Shown here: positions 53,474 to 64,000 of the stretch, piece after piece
Layout: each line of letters opens with the position of its first letter
How positions within the stretch are numbered: the first letter of the stretch is position 1
Assembly (NCBI GenBank): GCA_037953625.1
Contig: CM075652.1
Coordinates: 11,118,501 to 11,182,500, forward strand
Reading direction: 5' to 3'
Source of the DNA: Crotalaria pallida
Taxonomy: Eukaryota; Streptophyta; Magnoliopsida; Fabales; Fabaceae
Length of the DNA: 64,000 nt
Notes under the pieces: generated by a model
Databases searched by the model: none
The model's input: only the letters and a program-made list of their open reading frames with translations
Told to the model about the DNA's origin: nothing
Program-made: the position numbers and the translations under genes

Positions 53474-54496
53474 GGAATGCAAAATAAAAGAAATGGGTTC
53501 GTAGACTTAGTGAAATCAAGGCCTCATTTTATTGCTTTCATTGAGAGAGAAATACAAGCGAGCAAGAGGGCGTAGCTATCAGGAGATACGGTGAAAGATT
53601 ATAAGATTCATAGGACGCTCTCAGTTTTTCCCTCTTAAGACTCTCTGAGATCTCTCTATGGTGATGTCGTTGTAATTCTCTGAGTATAGTGGAATGGTGT
53701 TTACTGGTTTCAACTTGTGTTGGTTCTTGTTGGCCTCTCCTTATCATCAGTGGTGGTCTCTATATAGAAGGCTTATGTCTTGGTCTTCAAGTTTGGCCTT
53801 CTCTTTGTCTGTTGGACACTGTGATCTTCCCTCCATTGCCTACTGGTCGTTGCTCTCTTCAGTCTTGGTAGGGGAGATGAACAGTACCTTTTTCTTCTTG
53901 AGTGAAATGGCATCTTCTTCCCTGGCATACTACATTTGGCACTTGAGTGAAATGGTATCTTTCCCACTTATGGTATTCTGATTGACATGGTTGGTTGAGC
54001 GTTGGGCCCAAGGAGAAGTGACTTCCCAGGTCCTTGTTTAGCTTCAGAGGGATGGTGTGGTTTGAGGACGCTCTGACCAGAGGACGCTTCCACGTTTTCT
54101 GCCATTGTTGGTGTAGGGTCTTGTCTTGGGTTAAGACAATCCTTATGGGCCATTTGAAGCTTCCCCTTTCCATTTGCTTCCTTATTAACGGTCCTTGGCC
54201 CAATAACTATTTATTTTCCAATCCTAAACAATAGCCCCTTTTTGTATTTGAAATAATCCTATTTTTTCAAATACAAACTTGGTAGCCTGCAAGCCTACTC
54301 CTTTCCAGCCCCTTATCGCGTGAAACGTGGCTATTGCAGTTGGTAACTGTGCCTCCACTCACTTCCAACGTTACTCTTCAAATATGCCTTCACGTTCCCA
54401 CATCTCTCCACCTCTCATTTTGAAAGACCTTCCTCCTTTTCTCTCTCTCATAGTAGCCCCTTCTTCTTTCCCTTACCAAAAATCGTTTCCAACTCC
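53474..54496 (+). other. Leader region of the plant mobile domain gene/element
   Basis: No gene in this stretch. Its composition differs from the DNA to the left, and it reads as the upstream part of the element carrying the PMD gene. A pyrimidine-rich leader (TCCTCCTTTTCTCTCTCTC) lies at about 54430-54450, shortly before the ATG at 54497. Overlapping frames on both strands lack family features. Confidence 0.4.
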
Positions 54497-56566
54497 ATGG
54501 CTCGCTCAAGTGCTGTGACATCCTCTGGTGAAGATCTGGAGTCTAATACTTCTGAATATGTTGGTGATGAGGGGACGTCCCCCCAACCCATCTCCATTGC
54601 CATCCTAAACAACCTCCCTCCTTCACGATCTGAGCCCATGGAACAAGGTTATCTGCGCTGGGTAGACGCTCCTCGCCCATCTCCTCCATCTGAAGGTCCA
54701 CCCAAGTCTGGTAATTTGTTTCATAAATTCCCTTTGAAGGCTACTGTTGTCTCATAGGAATTTGCCCATCTGAAAACCTCACCTGTAACTGATGTTGACA
54801 ATAAGACCCTAGGCCCAACACTGATTCGGTCTCGTTTGTTGAGGGCTGAATTTCCCTGGTCAGAAGTTCGATTCCATATGAGGCTCAGTGTGACTGGTGA
54901 CTGGCCTGAATAGGTTGCCTCTGTTTTCAAGGATGACCCTTCGTTCGTTGAGGTTCTGGAGAGTACAGGGATTGCTGAAGGCACTAAGATTTCTACCAAA
55001 CTTAGTGTATGCAAGAGAGTAACTGATCTTCACATGCTGGTACAACGTTGGTGTTCAACTACTCACACCTTCATTACTGCATGGGGGGAGTTCACTCCGT
55101 CTCTGGAAGACGTAATCGTCCTCATGAAGCTACCCTCTTTTGGTGATTCTGACCTTTCTTTTTCTGACATTGATGAGAAATTTTTTGACATGGCAAGGGA
55201 ATTGAAGGCTGCCATAGTTCTGAGTGCTAAGCATTCTCGTGACATCCTATTGCAGAGGAAAGGGTATTCTTCAAAGGGAAGGGGTGCTGGCAGGTCTGCC
55301 TCAAAGGGCCAGCATTCAGGTAAAAAGGTTTCTTTGAAGCATACCTTTGCCAACTGGGTAAGGTATTTTTTGGTGACAGAGCATGTTTTATTGCATTTTG
55401 GCTTAGCCGCTATCTTTTTACTGACCCGCCGTGGGAATCCGTGAGTCCTTTCGTGTTCGTCTTTGCTAGCATGCTGTCGCAAGGGGTCCATCTTCCGTTG
55501 TCATCATTATATCTTGGTGGCTTATATGCAAGGTTAGACCAGATTGCAGAGCAATTGAGCAATTCCTATGGGCGCTTTCCCATAAACTGTTACTTGGACT
55601 TGACCTTCCTTCAACATTTTATGTTCGAACACTTCCCAAAATTTGGTCCGGAGGGGCCCAAACTCAAGGACGTTGGTGAGAAGGATGATGCTGAGGGCGC
55701 TGCTAAGGGCGCTGAGGTTGCTGTTAGTGAAGAAGCTGATGCTGACCCTCTCAAAATTCGGTCGTGGCATTGGTCCCAGCGCCAACCGAGGTGTCCTTTG
55801 GTCCATGTGATTGATGATGAGGGAAGCTTCTCGTTTCGTCCTTATGCTAAGCCACTGTTTCCTTCTGGGGAGCAACTTCATGACCTTTATACCAATGACA
55901 GGTTCCTCTTTGCATCCAGGAATGATGCCTCAAAGAAATCAGAAGGCATTACTGATCTTTGGAACTTGATTCTTACTCCACGTCGTCTGCCTGGATTCGT
56001 CTCTACTGATAACAAAAGTGCACATGGGGGAGCCTTATGGTCGTATGCTTATAGACCAGATAGGGTTGTTCGTCAATTCGGTTGGGATCTGCCCCCCTGC
56101 GGCATCCATGTTGCTCCCATAGGGGTGGAAGCAGCTCTTCAGTCAGTGCTTTTTCGAACTTCTAAGGATTCGGATTCGGAAGACTCTTTCCCTTTCTACA
56201 TTTCTCTCCCTCTTACTAGCGGTGTCCTTCAAAGCTGGTTGGACTCTCACCAGGGTGTACTACAGCGTCTTTGTAGCTTTGAGGCGACCCCTAATCTCAT
56301 CACTCCTTCAGCTGTGCCCATCTCCTTTATGGACCCTTATTATGCTACTCCCTTGAAGAAAGGTACTCTTTGTTTTTACAAATGCTATTTTTTATTTTAT
56401 TTTATTTTTATACTCAGATATAGCGTGTTGCTTACTTTCAGGTGCAACTGGCTCTGCTCTTCAGACTCGCAAAAGGAAAACTCTGGCATCTTCCCCTTCC
56501 GCATCCACTGCTTCGAAAAAAGGTAAGCAGAAGGCTTCTGCCTCTGGTCCCCCAATCCCAAAGGCC
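54497..56566 (+). pseudogene. Plant mobile domain (PMD, aminotransferase-like) gene, truncated
   Basis: The ATG at 54497 (MARSSAVTSSGEDLE) starts an acidic/proline head. In-frame TAG codons follow at 54755 and 54911. The PMD core is clear with LVQRWCSTTHTFITAWGEF and TPSLEDVIVLMKLPSFG (about 55037-55135). A basic Ser/Lys insert and FANWVRYFL follow. A one-base frame change near 55385 separates this from VFVFASMLSQGVHLPL and SLYLGGLYARLDQIAEQL, the next conserved block. Later parts include LHDLYTNDRFLFASRNDASK. An intron is likely at 56363-56441 (AAG|GTACTC...TTTCAG|GTGC), followed by a Ser/Lys-rich exon. The gene is cut at 56566 by the second Sirevirus copy. PMD proteins occur both as host silencing/genome-stability factors and as parts of Gypsy/MULE transposons. 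The stops and setting favour a transposon-borne relic. Confidence 0.8.
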
Positions 56567-56764
56567 TCTTTTACTTTCCGCATATTTACTTTATTTACGT
56601 TTCCGCACTACTCGATTATATTTTCTATCGTTTTTGCGATCCATAACAATCGTTTAATCTCTCCATCTCAAAACAATTTTTTTTTTTAATTTGGTACGAA
56701 TTTTTCAATACATAATAAAACTCGATTCACCCCCCCTCTCGAGATTTTGAGGCCAAAACCAATA
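56567..56764 (+). repeat. Sirevirus LTR fragment (last 198 bp)
   Basis: Matches 26791-26987, including the unusual CCAATA end of the first copy's 5' LTR. The PBS TGGCATCAGAGC follows at 56767-56778. Confidence 0.92.
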
Positions 56765-56814
56765 ATTGGCATCAGAGCTAGTCTCTTGTGTTAAGACTTA
56801 ACTGTCTCAAGAGT

Positions 56815-58221
56815 ATGGCTTCAAACTCTCTGTTTGGAGGTGAAGGGAGTTCTATTAACCGTCCTCCCATGTTTGATGGGGTAGGGTACGCGTATTGGAA
56901 AGCCCGTATGAAAATTTTTATTCAAGGAGTAGGATTAAAAGTTTGGGATGCCGTCGTTAATGGTCCCTATGTTCCTACCTATGTGGTTAATGGTAACACC
57001 GTCGAAAAGCCTATGGCTGAGTGGACGGAGGAGGAGGAACGTAGAGTCCAATACGACTTGAAAGCGAAAAATATTATAACATCTGCTTTGAGCTATGATG
57101 AGTTTTTCAGGATTTCTACATGCGAGACAGCACAACAAATGTGGGATACTCTGGAAGTCACGCATGAAGGAACAACGGAAGTGAAAAGATCAAGAATCAA
57201 CGCGCTGACTGGTGAATATGAGTTATTCAAAATGAAGGATGGAGAATCAATTCAAGAGATCCAAAAACGCTTCACAATGATAGTAAATCAACTAACAACA
57301 TTGGGGAAGAAATTCACCAATGAGGATCTCATCAACAAAGTTCTAAGATGTTTGGGAAGAGATTGGCAACCTAAAGTGACGAAAATCGCTGAATCAAGAA
57401 ATCTCTCAACAATGACGCTGGCAACTCTGTTTGGAAAATTACAAGAACATGAAAGTGAACTGAAGAGGTTGGCTCAGCATGAAGAAGAAAACAAGAAAGT
57501 CAAAAGCTTGGCATTCAAAGCTGAAGCACCTGCACCAGATAGTGACTCAGACAAAGAACTGATCAATGATGAACACATGGGTCTATTGGTGAAGAAGTTC
57601 GGGAAATTTCTGAGGAAGAAGAATTTCAATCGAAGAGACAACAATAAAAGTGGAGGCTCAACCATCACATGTCATGAGTGTGGCAAGCCTGGTCACATTC
57701 GAGCAGATTGCTATCAATTGAAGAAGAAAGAGAATTCAGAAAAGGGCACCTCAAGTTCAAAGAAGGGAAAGCAAGCATACTTGGCGTGGCTGGACAACGA
57801 TAGAAGTTCGGATGAGGATTCAGACGAACAAGAGGAGACCGCCAACCTGTGCTTGATGGCTCACGACAATGAGGTAAACACTGAACTCAATTTTTCTTAT
57901 GATGAATTACAAGAAGCATTTGAAGAGTTACATGAGGAATCGATGAGGTTATCCTTATTAGTTTCTCTAGAAAAGAAAAATTCAGCTTCGATTTTAGAAA
58001 AGAATAAAGAGCTTACAAAAGAAAATGATTTTTTGAAAAATAAAAATAAGGAGCTGAATTTGACCTTGAAAAACTCTTCAAACACTTCGAGTAATGACAT
58101 TAAAATTAAAGCTAGTTCTTCTTCTTGTAAATTCTGCAAGGATCTGGTTAAAGAAATTGAAGATTTAAAAGAAACCCTTGCTAAATTTACAAAAGGTAGA
58201 AATACTTTAAATTTAATGTGA
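56815..58221 (+). CDS. Sirevirus Gag, second copy (468 aa)
   Basis: Same start (MASNSLFGGEGSS), UBN2-type Gag core, zinc knuckle CHECGKPGHIRADC and coiled coil as the copy at 27038. The only residue difference I see is Lys for Thr in KVTKIAESR (57382). It shares the terminal TGA (58219-58221), so that stop predates the duplication. Expression is doubtful because the LTR promoter upstream is missing. Confidence 0.92.
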   Translation: MASNSLFGGEGSSINRPPMFDGVGYAYWKARMKIFIQGVGLKVWDAVVNGPYVPTYVVNGNTVEKPMAEWTEEEERRVQYDLKAKNIITSALSYDEFFRISTCETAQQMWDTLEVTHEGTTEVKRSRINALTGEYELFKMKDGESIQEIQKRFTMIVNQLTTLGKKFTNEDLINKVLRCLGRDWQPKVTKIAESRNLSTMTLATLFGKLQEHESELKRLAQHEEENKKVKSLAFKAEAPAPDSDSDKELINDEHMGLLVKKFGKFLRKKNFNRRDNNKSGGSTITCHECGKPGHIRADCYQLKKKENSEKGTSSSKKGKQAYLAWLDNDRSSDEDSDEQEETANLCLMAHDNEVNTELNFSYDELQEAFEELHEESMRLSLLVSLEKKNSASILEKNKELTKENDFLKNKNKELNLTLKNSSNTSSNDIKIKASSSSCKFCKDLVKEIEDLKETLAKFTKGRNTLNLM

Positions 58222-58747
58222 GGTAGGCAAAAATGTTTCTTTAATAGAGCGGGTTTAGGATATCAACCCGGTAGGCATCAAAAGAAACTAAGTACCATTT
58301 TTGTCCCTGCCAGTAATCATAAGAAACCTCTTATTATATGTCATATTTGTGGTAAAAAGGGCCATGGTGCACATGAATGCATACACCGAAAAGTGAAGTT
58401 CGTTAAACCGAACAATGAAGCTAGAAGGTGGCATGACTTAAACTATGGCTATACTAACACTAAAGGACCCAAAAAGATATGGGTACCTAAAAAGAAACCT
58501 TGAATTTTTGCTTGTAGGTTACTCCGGAAGGAAGAAAGTCTTGGTGGTACTTGGACAGCGGATGCTCAAAACATATGACTGGAGATAAATCCAAATTTTC
58601 GCATCTCGTGCCTAAGGACCAAGGACATGTGACCTTCGGAGATAACAACCAAGGAAAGATCATCGGAATCGGTAAAATTGGTACACCTCCTAACCCTTGC
58701 ATTGAAAATGTTTTACATGTTGAAGGCCTAAAGCACAATTTGCTAAG
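58222..58747 (+). pseudogene. Sirevirus second zinc knuckle and protease start, second copy
   Basis: As in 28445-28970: CHICGKKGHGAHEC in the gag frame, protease DSGCSKHMTGD in another, ending at LLS with CTAAG at 58743-58747, where the Tat element starts. Confidence 0.9.
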
Positions 58748-59327
58748 TGTAGTGGACCTGTAGTAAACCGAGCGAATAACCGACCGTATCCTCATTACTC
58801 TAGTTAATATAACACTGAAGCAGGGCTTTCGGTCGGAAACATACACCGAGTAAACTGGGAACCTAACGAGAAGTTACATGCCAATGAGATTAACCCCGAG
58901 CACAGGATTCTCATCCTTATCCTTATCACTAACAGTCTCATCGCGCTTAACTGCTTCCCCTGGATTCCCACGACTCTTGGAAAGATAAAAACCGTATTGG
59001 ATGAAGTCTATCGCTTACAGGATTAACGGATATGATCTTATCATATCCTCTACGAATCCTATTTGAGTTCTTCCTCTTCAGAAGCCTTATCAGAACGGCC
59101 CATGGCATACAGGCAATCCCCTATAAGAACCACCATGCTATAGGGGCTAAGGTACGTCTTCTCATCCCTAAGTTGACACCAGCACACACGTTGTTGACTA
59201 GGGAGAACCTGATTATCCCAACTGGATATTCAGAAATCCTATAAAGTCCTACATTAATATCTTGATTGAGATCATTCTTCAAGGCTCTTCCATAGCTTTA
59301 AGGTTGATCTTGGTTAAGGACACGACA
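58748..59327 (+). repeat. 5' LTR of the Tat element, second copy (580 bp)
   Basis: Matches 28971-29550. The PBS TGGCGCCGTCTGTGGGGA follows at 59329-59346. Confidence 0.92.
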
Positions 59328-59375
59328 TTGGCGCCGTCTGTGGGGATTGAATAACAAATCATTCCCACCACCACC

Positions 59376-60746
59376 ATGGTCACCACCAGAAGTCAAGTTG
59401 GTGACCTCCGTGAACACATCGCTCGCACCCGCGGCAGGCCCAGAAACGCTAATAATAATGAACCGCAGCCCCACTCAGCAGGCGATCTGCGTGACGTCCT
59501 CAACCACAATCGTGGGAATAATGGGGAACCACCACAAAGGTCTCAATCTGGGCCAGGGAGTAACCCCCAGCCTCCAAACCATTCACAAAGCCAACCGCCA
59601 CATAACCAAAGTCAGAATCATAGCGGTGGTCATGCTCTACACCCCCAAACGCCACTATCCTCCCATCCAAGGGCTGGGAGCAATCCCCAACCCCTTCGGG
59701 TATTACGTGCCATGCCACCTCCACCACCACCGCCACCTACACCACCACCTTCTACCCATGGTGACTCCAGTAGTACAGCTCCTACTACACGAAATACTTC
59801 TAGAACCACCGGAACCCGAGTACACCATGGGCGAAACACCCAACGCACTCACCTTAACCCACACAACCCCGATCATATAAGTACAACTCGTAGAACCAGA
59901 CTAAATCCAAGTAGATCTGCCCCAGGACATTCTCGTCATAGCCATTCCATTAGCAGATCATATGCAACTACAGCTTCCGCCAGAGCGAGGGAAATAGAGA
60001 TGATTAATATTCTTAATAGGCAAACCACGTTAATCGGGCAACAAGGACGTGCTATTGCCGACCTTCAACAACAGGCTATGGCAAGGATCGCTCAAAACCA
60101 ACCAACCATGGACCCCCAACCAACACCAATAATTCAGCTTCCGCCACCGAGTTCCCATGTTAACCCTACCACAAATGAAGACCAGAGTGATTTTCACCCT
60201 GGTCATCCTTTCACCCCACATATCATGGCGTTTCAAACCCCTCAAGGCTATTTGGGCCCTCCTAATGTCCCACATTATAACGGCCTAACCGACCCGGTGG
60301 ACCATATTGTCTCTTTCGAAGGGGCAATGAACTATTATAGCGGAGGGGATGAAATGAAGTGCTGGGCCTTTTCCATGACCCTCGAACCATCAGTATTACG
60401 CTGGTACTCATCTCTCCCTCGGAATTCTGTTAATTCATGGGAGGAGATGAAAAGAGTATTTTTAAATAGATACACGACTAGTTGTATTCAGCCTAGGTCG
60501 GACCACACTTTAGCAGCGGTAACCCAAAAGCAAGATGAATCCTTAAAAGATTACCTTTCGCGGTTCCATACAGAGGCAAGTTCAGTCCCTCACTTGGCAC
60601 CTGGTGTGGCAGTATTACTGTTCACTCAAGGTCTACAACCCGAAGATTTTAAAAAATCCCTGATTGGCAAACCTCCGAAGGATATGGCCGAGCTAAGGCA
60701 ACGATCGAATAAATTCATCAATCTGGAAGAATTCCACAAAGGGTAG
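59376..60746 (+). pseudogene. Tat-type Gag, second copy, cut by a private TAG
   Basis: Same start and Gag domain as 29599. The frame stops at TAG 60744-60746 (after EEFHKG), where the first copy reads CAG (Gln). The zinc-knuckle-like motif lies beyond the stop, in the next segment. This nonsense change arose after the duplication. Confidence 0.92.
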
Positions 60747-62876
60747 AAAATAAGAGAGGAAAGGCAGCGTGCCGACCCACATGGTCAAAATAAGCAAAAA
60801 CGTGATGAACGTTTTGGTGGCAGACAGGAAAGGAACGATCGAGATCGACGATTTCCTCCCCGGAATAAGTTTCAGGATTACACGCCTCTTACTGTTCCGA
60901 GGAGTCAGATTTTAAGAGAAACTATGCAAACCGACTTACGCTCAGCTCAAAGACCTCCGTCTTTGAGAAAAGGCGCACAGCGTGATTGGTCGAAATATTG
61001 TGACTTCCACAGAGGTTATGGCCACACTACTGACGAATGCATATGGCTACGTGATTTGATTGAGGAAATGATCAGAGATGGCAAGCTACAGCAGTACATC
61101 AGGGACGCAGCCGGCCGAAGGAACAGGAACAGATCTCAATCTCCAGTAAAACCTAAACGCCAGAGAAGCAGGTCGCCAGACGATCAGAATAGCGGGAAAC
61201 AGAGAACCGACCCTACCCCGGTTCCCGAGTCCAACACCAATAAAAATGATTTCCTGGTTAACACTATTGCGGGAGGTTTTGCCGGAGGAGGGGAGAAGAA
61301 AGCCGATAGGAAAAAATACATCAACCAGATCTTGGCAGTCAGTCAAAAACCGATCGCCAAGAGATCAACAAAAAACATTCCCATTATTTTTGACGACGAG
61401 GATTTGGATGGAATACTCCCAGGCCATAATGATCCCATGGTAATAACTGCTCTGATCGGAAATTATGAGGTAAAACGGGTTTTTATTGATCAAGGTAGTT
61501 CGGCGGATATAATGTTTTTCCCTTTGTTCAAAGCTTTGAGACTCAGGGAATGTAATCTCACTCCCTTTGAAGGTGAACTGATCGGTTTTACTGGAGAAAC
61601 TGTTGAGCCAAAAGGTTACATTCAGCTCCCTGTAACCCTTGGACAACAGCCTTCAGCTAGGACCGAGATTGTGAAGTTTTTGGTGGTGGATTGTCCGGCA
61701 GCCTACAATGCAATTCTTGGAAGAACTTCTCTGCAGGCTTTTGGAGCGGTTGTGTCAACAGTTCATTTGGCCATGAAGTTCGTCGGAACTGATGACAGAG
61801 TAGTAACGGTGAAGGCCGAACAGGACGCAGCAAGAAAATGTTATAATGCTAGCCTAGGAAAAGTGAAGAGCAAGGATCCGAACAATCTGGAAAGAGTTTC
61901 TTTGGGTAAGGGAAATGTGAACTTGGCGGATTTGGATATGCGGGACCAATCCGACAGAAATAGACCGACCCCAAAGGGACAGTGGGAGTTCTTGACGCTA
62001 TCTGACGATCCTCTCAGACAAGTGAAAATTGGTGCTGATTTGCCCACGGGCGTTAAAGAAGAATTGGTCGCTCTATTAATTGCAAATAAGGATTTGTTCG
62101 CTTGGACGTCAGCTGATATGCCTGGAATTGACCCCAATTTTATTTGTCATAAGTTGAGCATCGTACCAGGGTCGAAACCAGTGGCGCAACGCAAAAGGAA
62201 AGTTAGCGCGGAAAAAGCCATGGCAATAGAAGAAAAGGTTGCTGAACTACTCCGAGCAGGCTTCATTCGGGAAATTGACTACACAGATTGGTTGGCAAAC
62301 ACCGTCTTAGTCAAAAAACCCAATGGAAAATGGAGAATGTGTGTTGATTACACAGACTTGAACAAAGTCTGTCCTAAAGATCAATACCCACTCCCTGTTA
62401 TTGACAAACTCGTCGACAGTTCAGCTGGATACAAACTCTTATCGTTTATGGATGCTTACTCTGGTTACAACCAGATTCCAATGTTCCCAGCCGACCAGGA
62501 CAAAACTGCATTTATCACTGACAGGGCCACTTACTGTTACAACGTTATGCCATTTGGGTTGAAGAATGCGGGAGCTACTTATCAAAGGATGATGAACAAA
62601 ATTTTTCAGGGTATGATCGGTTCAAATATGGAGGTATACATAGATGACATCATCGCCAAAAGTAGACAACAAGAGAATCATGCCAAGGACCTCACAGAAA
62701 TACTCGGTCGGGTAAGGAAATATTCCATGAGGTTGAATCCCGAGAAGTGTGTATTTGGGGTTCCGGCCGGTTCTTTTCTCGGATTTATGTTAACCGAGAG
62801 AGGAATTGAGGCTAATCCTGATAAATGTAAAGAAATCCTTGATATGAGGAGCCCAACAAATTTGAAAGAAGTTTAG
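60747..62876 (+). pseudogene. Tat-type Gag end, protease and reverse transcriptase, second copy
   Basis: The same frame continues with an internal ATG at 60924. YCDFHRGYGHTTDEC, the protease IDQGSSADIMFF and RT with FMDAYSGYNQI and YIDDIIAKS are all present. Here the codon that is TGA in the first copy (31588) is TCA (Ser), so 60924-62876 is one 650-codon open frame. It ends at TAG 62874-62876, shared with the first copy. Confidence 0.93.
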
Positions 62877-64000
62877 CAACTCACGGGTCGAGTGGCAGCA
62901 CTCTACAGGTTCCTGTCCCAAGTCGCTCGAAAAGCCTTGCCATGGTACCAACTCCTCAGGAAAAATAAGGATTTCCTGTGGGATGAACACTGTGAACAAG
63001 CTTTTATTCAATTAAAAGAATATCTTTCCAGCCTACCCGTCCTCCACAGTCCTCTTCCTGGGGAGAACCTCATCCTATACATGTCAGTGGCTGAGACAGC
63101 AGTCAGTTCAGTTCTGGTACGAGATGATTCAGGCACTGAGGCTCCGATCTATTATGTTAGCCGAGCACTTCAAGGATCAGAGTTGAGGTATCAGAGGCTC
63201 GAGAAACTTGCGTATTGTTTGGTCACATCAGCTCGGAGATTGAGACAGTACTTTCAGGCACATAAAATATTGGTGAGAACCGCTCAACCTATTAGACAGG
63301 TTCTTCATAAACCCGATCTAGCTAGCAGAATGGTTTCATGGTCTATCGAACTTTCCGAATTCGACATTACCTATGAACCAAGAAAAGCAATGAAGTCACA
63401 AGTACTAGCAGATTTCGTTTCCGAATTTACGGATGTTCCTTCTAACAGCTCTCATAGTCTTTGGTCAGTCTACGTGGATGGATCAAGTAATAGGAAAGGC
63501 GCAGGGGCTGGAGTAATCATCGAAAACCCCGAGGGACTATCCATGGAGTACTCACTGAAATTTGAGTTCCAGACGTCAAATAATCAAGCAGAATACGAGG
63601 CAGTTCTGGCAGGCCTCAAGATGGTGCGTGAGTTTGGAGCGGAACAAGTGTCGGTTTTCAGCGATTCACAACTGGTAGTTTCTCAAATCAAGGGCCAGTA
63701 CTCGGCAAAAGAGCCCATTCTGCAAAAATATCTGGAAGAGGTAAAGCGAATTATCTCCAGCTTTTCTGAGTTTAATATTTCCCATGTTCCGAGAGATTCA
63801 AACTCCCGAGCGGATATTCTGTCCAAGTTAGCAAGTACAAAAGGGTCGGAAAACAACAAAACTCTGATACAAGAAACTGTTCCCCGACCTAGTGTCATTT
63901 TGGCGGTCTCAATATCTCAGTCATGGATGGACCCAATTCTCACTTACTTGCAACATGGGTTTGTCCCTCAAGATCAGTCCGAAGCTCAGAAGTTGGTGAA
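62877..64000 (+). pseudogene. Tat-type RNase H and archaeal-type RNase H, second copy (runs off the window)
   Basis: Same frame as above. First RNase H YYVSRALQGSELRYQRLEK, second RNase H VYVDGSSNRKGAGAGV and FSDSQLVVSQIKGQY, reaching SEAQKLV at the window edge. Whether this copy keeps a full integrase or has the same ACAGGCAATC-bounded deletion cannot be seen here. Confidence 0.9.

Larger units (their letters stand above)
56567..64000 (+). mobile_element. Second copy of the Sirevirus + nested Tat composite, 5'-truncated, runs off the window
   Basis: 56567-64000 repeats 26791-34222 with an offset of 29776, then 29777 after one extra T in a T-run. By eye only about ten substitutions are visible in 7.4 kb. 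The nested Gypsy sits at the same base (58748) with the same TSD. The left end starts inside the LTR (the first about 1540 bp are missing), with no LTR start and no TSD, directly after the PMD gene. Confidence 0.95.

Noticed and set aside
1..64000. Endogenous pararetrovirus or other viral insertion
   Set aside because: All RTs are assigned to LINE, Gypsy or Copia by domain order and motifs; no coat or movement protein segment was seen.
1..64000. tRNA, rRNA, snRNA or microRNA genes
   Set aside because: I found no cloverleaf, 5S/45S or snRNA text; PBS sites are only tRNA-complementary 12-18-mers. A dedicated scan (tRNAscan, Infernal) was not possible here.

Overview
This is plant nuclear DNA, almost certainly from a papilionoid legume (Glycine/Vigna/Cajanus type). 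The inference rests on the repeat families: Sirevirus-type Copia, chromovirus and Tat-type Gypsy, L1 and RTE LINEs, a MULE MITE and a Helitron tail, plus LTRs full of TAATCGATTA palindromes. I see no intact host gene, no tRNA or rRNA gene and no prokaryotic feature. Nearly all long reading frames are retrotransposon gag/pol, and most carry stop codons.

Layout. 1-5771: an RTE-LINE relic, AT-rich DNA and a 2.4-kb solo Gypsy LTR (1591-3971). 5772-45848: one 5'-truncated L1 LINE split into three pieces (5772-7110, 14495-15282, 44627-45848) and flanked by a diverged 16-bp target-site duplication. This 40-kb block is therefore formally a single insertion point filled by later insertions. Inside it are: (a) a minus-strand, pol-less Sirevirus-like element (7111-14489, TSD AGTTT) that carries a putative plant transposon protein ORF; (b) a TRIM-like fragment and a Gypsy LTR (15283-44626); (c) in those, a minus-strand chromovirus (15559-23428, TSD CACCG) and a plus-strand Sirevirus (25252-43070, TSD TAAGG); (d) in the Sirevirus, a Tat-lineage Gypsy (28971-34687, TSD CTAAG) that has lost its integrase core. 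The 3' end of the Sirevirus is expanded into a tandem array of about 1611-bp units that fuse the first 199 bp of the LTR to the RT/RNase H region.

45849-53473: AT-rich repeats, CACTA-like subterminal motifs, a Helitron 3' end, a 912-bp MULE MITE with a perfect 9-bp TSD, and a stretch that may be relics of host gene leader/exons. 53474-56566: a decayed plant mobile domain (PMD) gene, cut off at 56567 by a second, nearly identical copy of the Sirevirus + Tat composite that runs out of the window at 64000.

How the parts relate. The Gag, protease, integrase, RT and RNase H frames would act within each retroelement's own particle and integration cycle, but every element here looks defective. The strongest unexplained signal is regulatory rather than coding: TAATCGATTA palindromes occur in pairs spaced 20-23 bp (about two helical turns) in both Copia and Gypsy sequences. 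The next strongest are the LTR-pol tandem array and the duplicated composite element.
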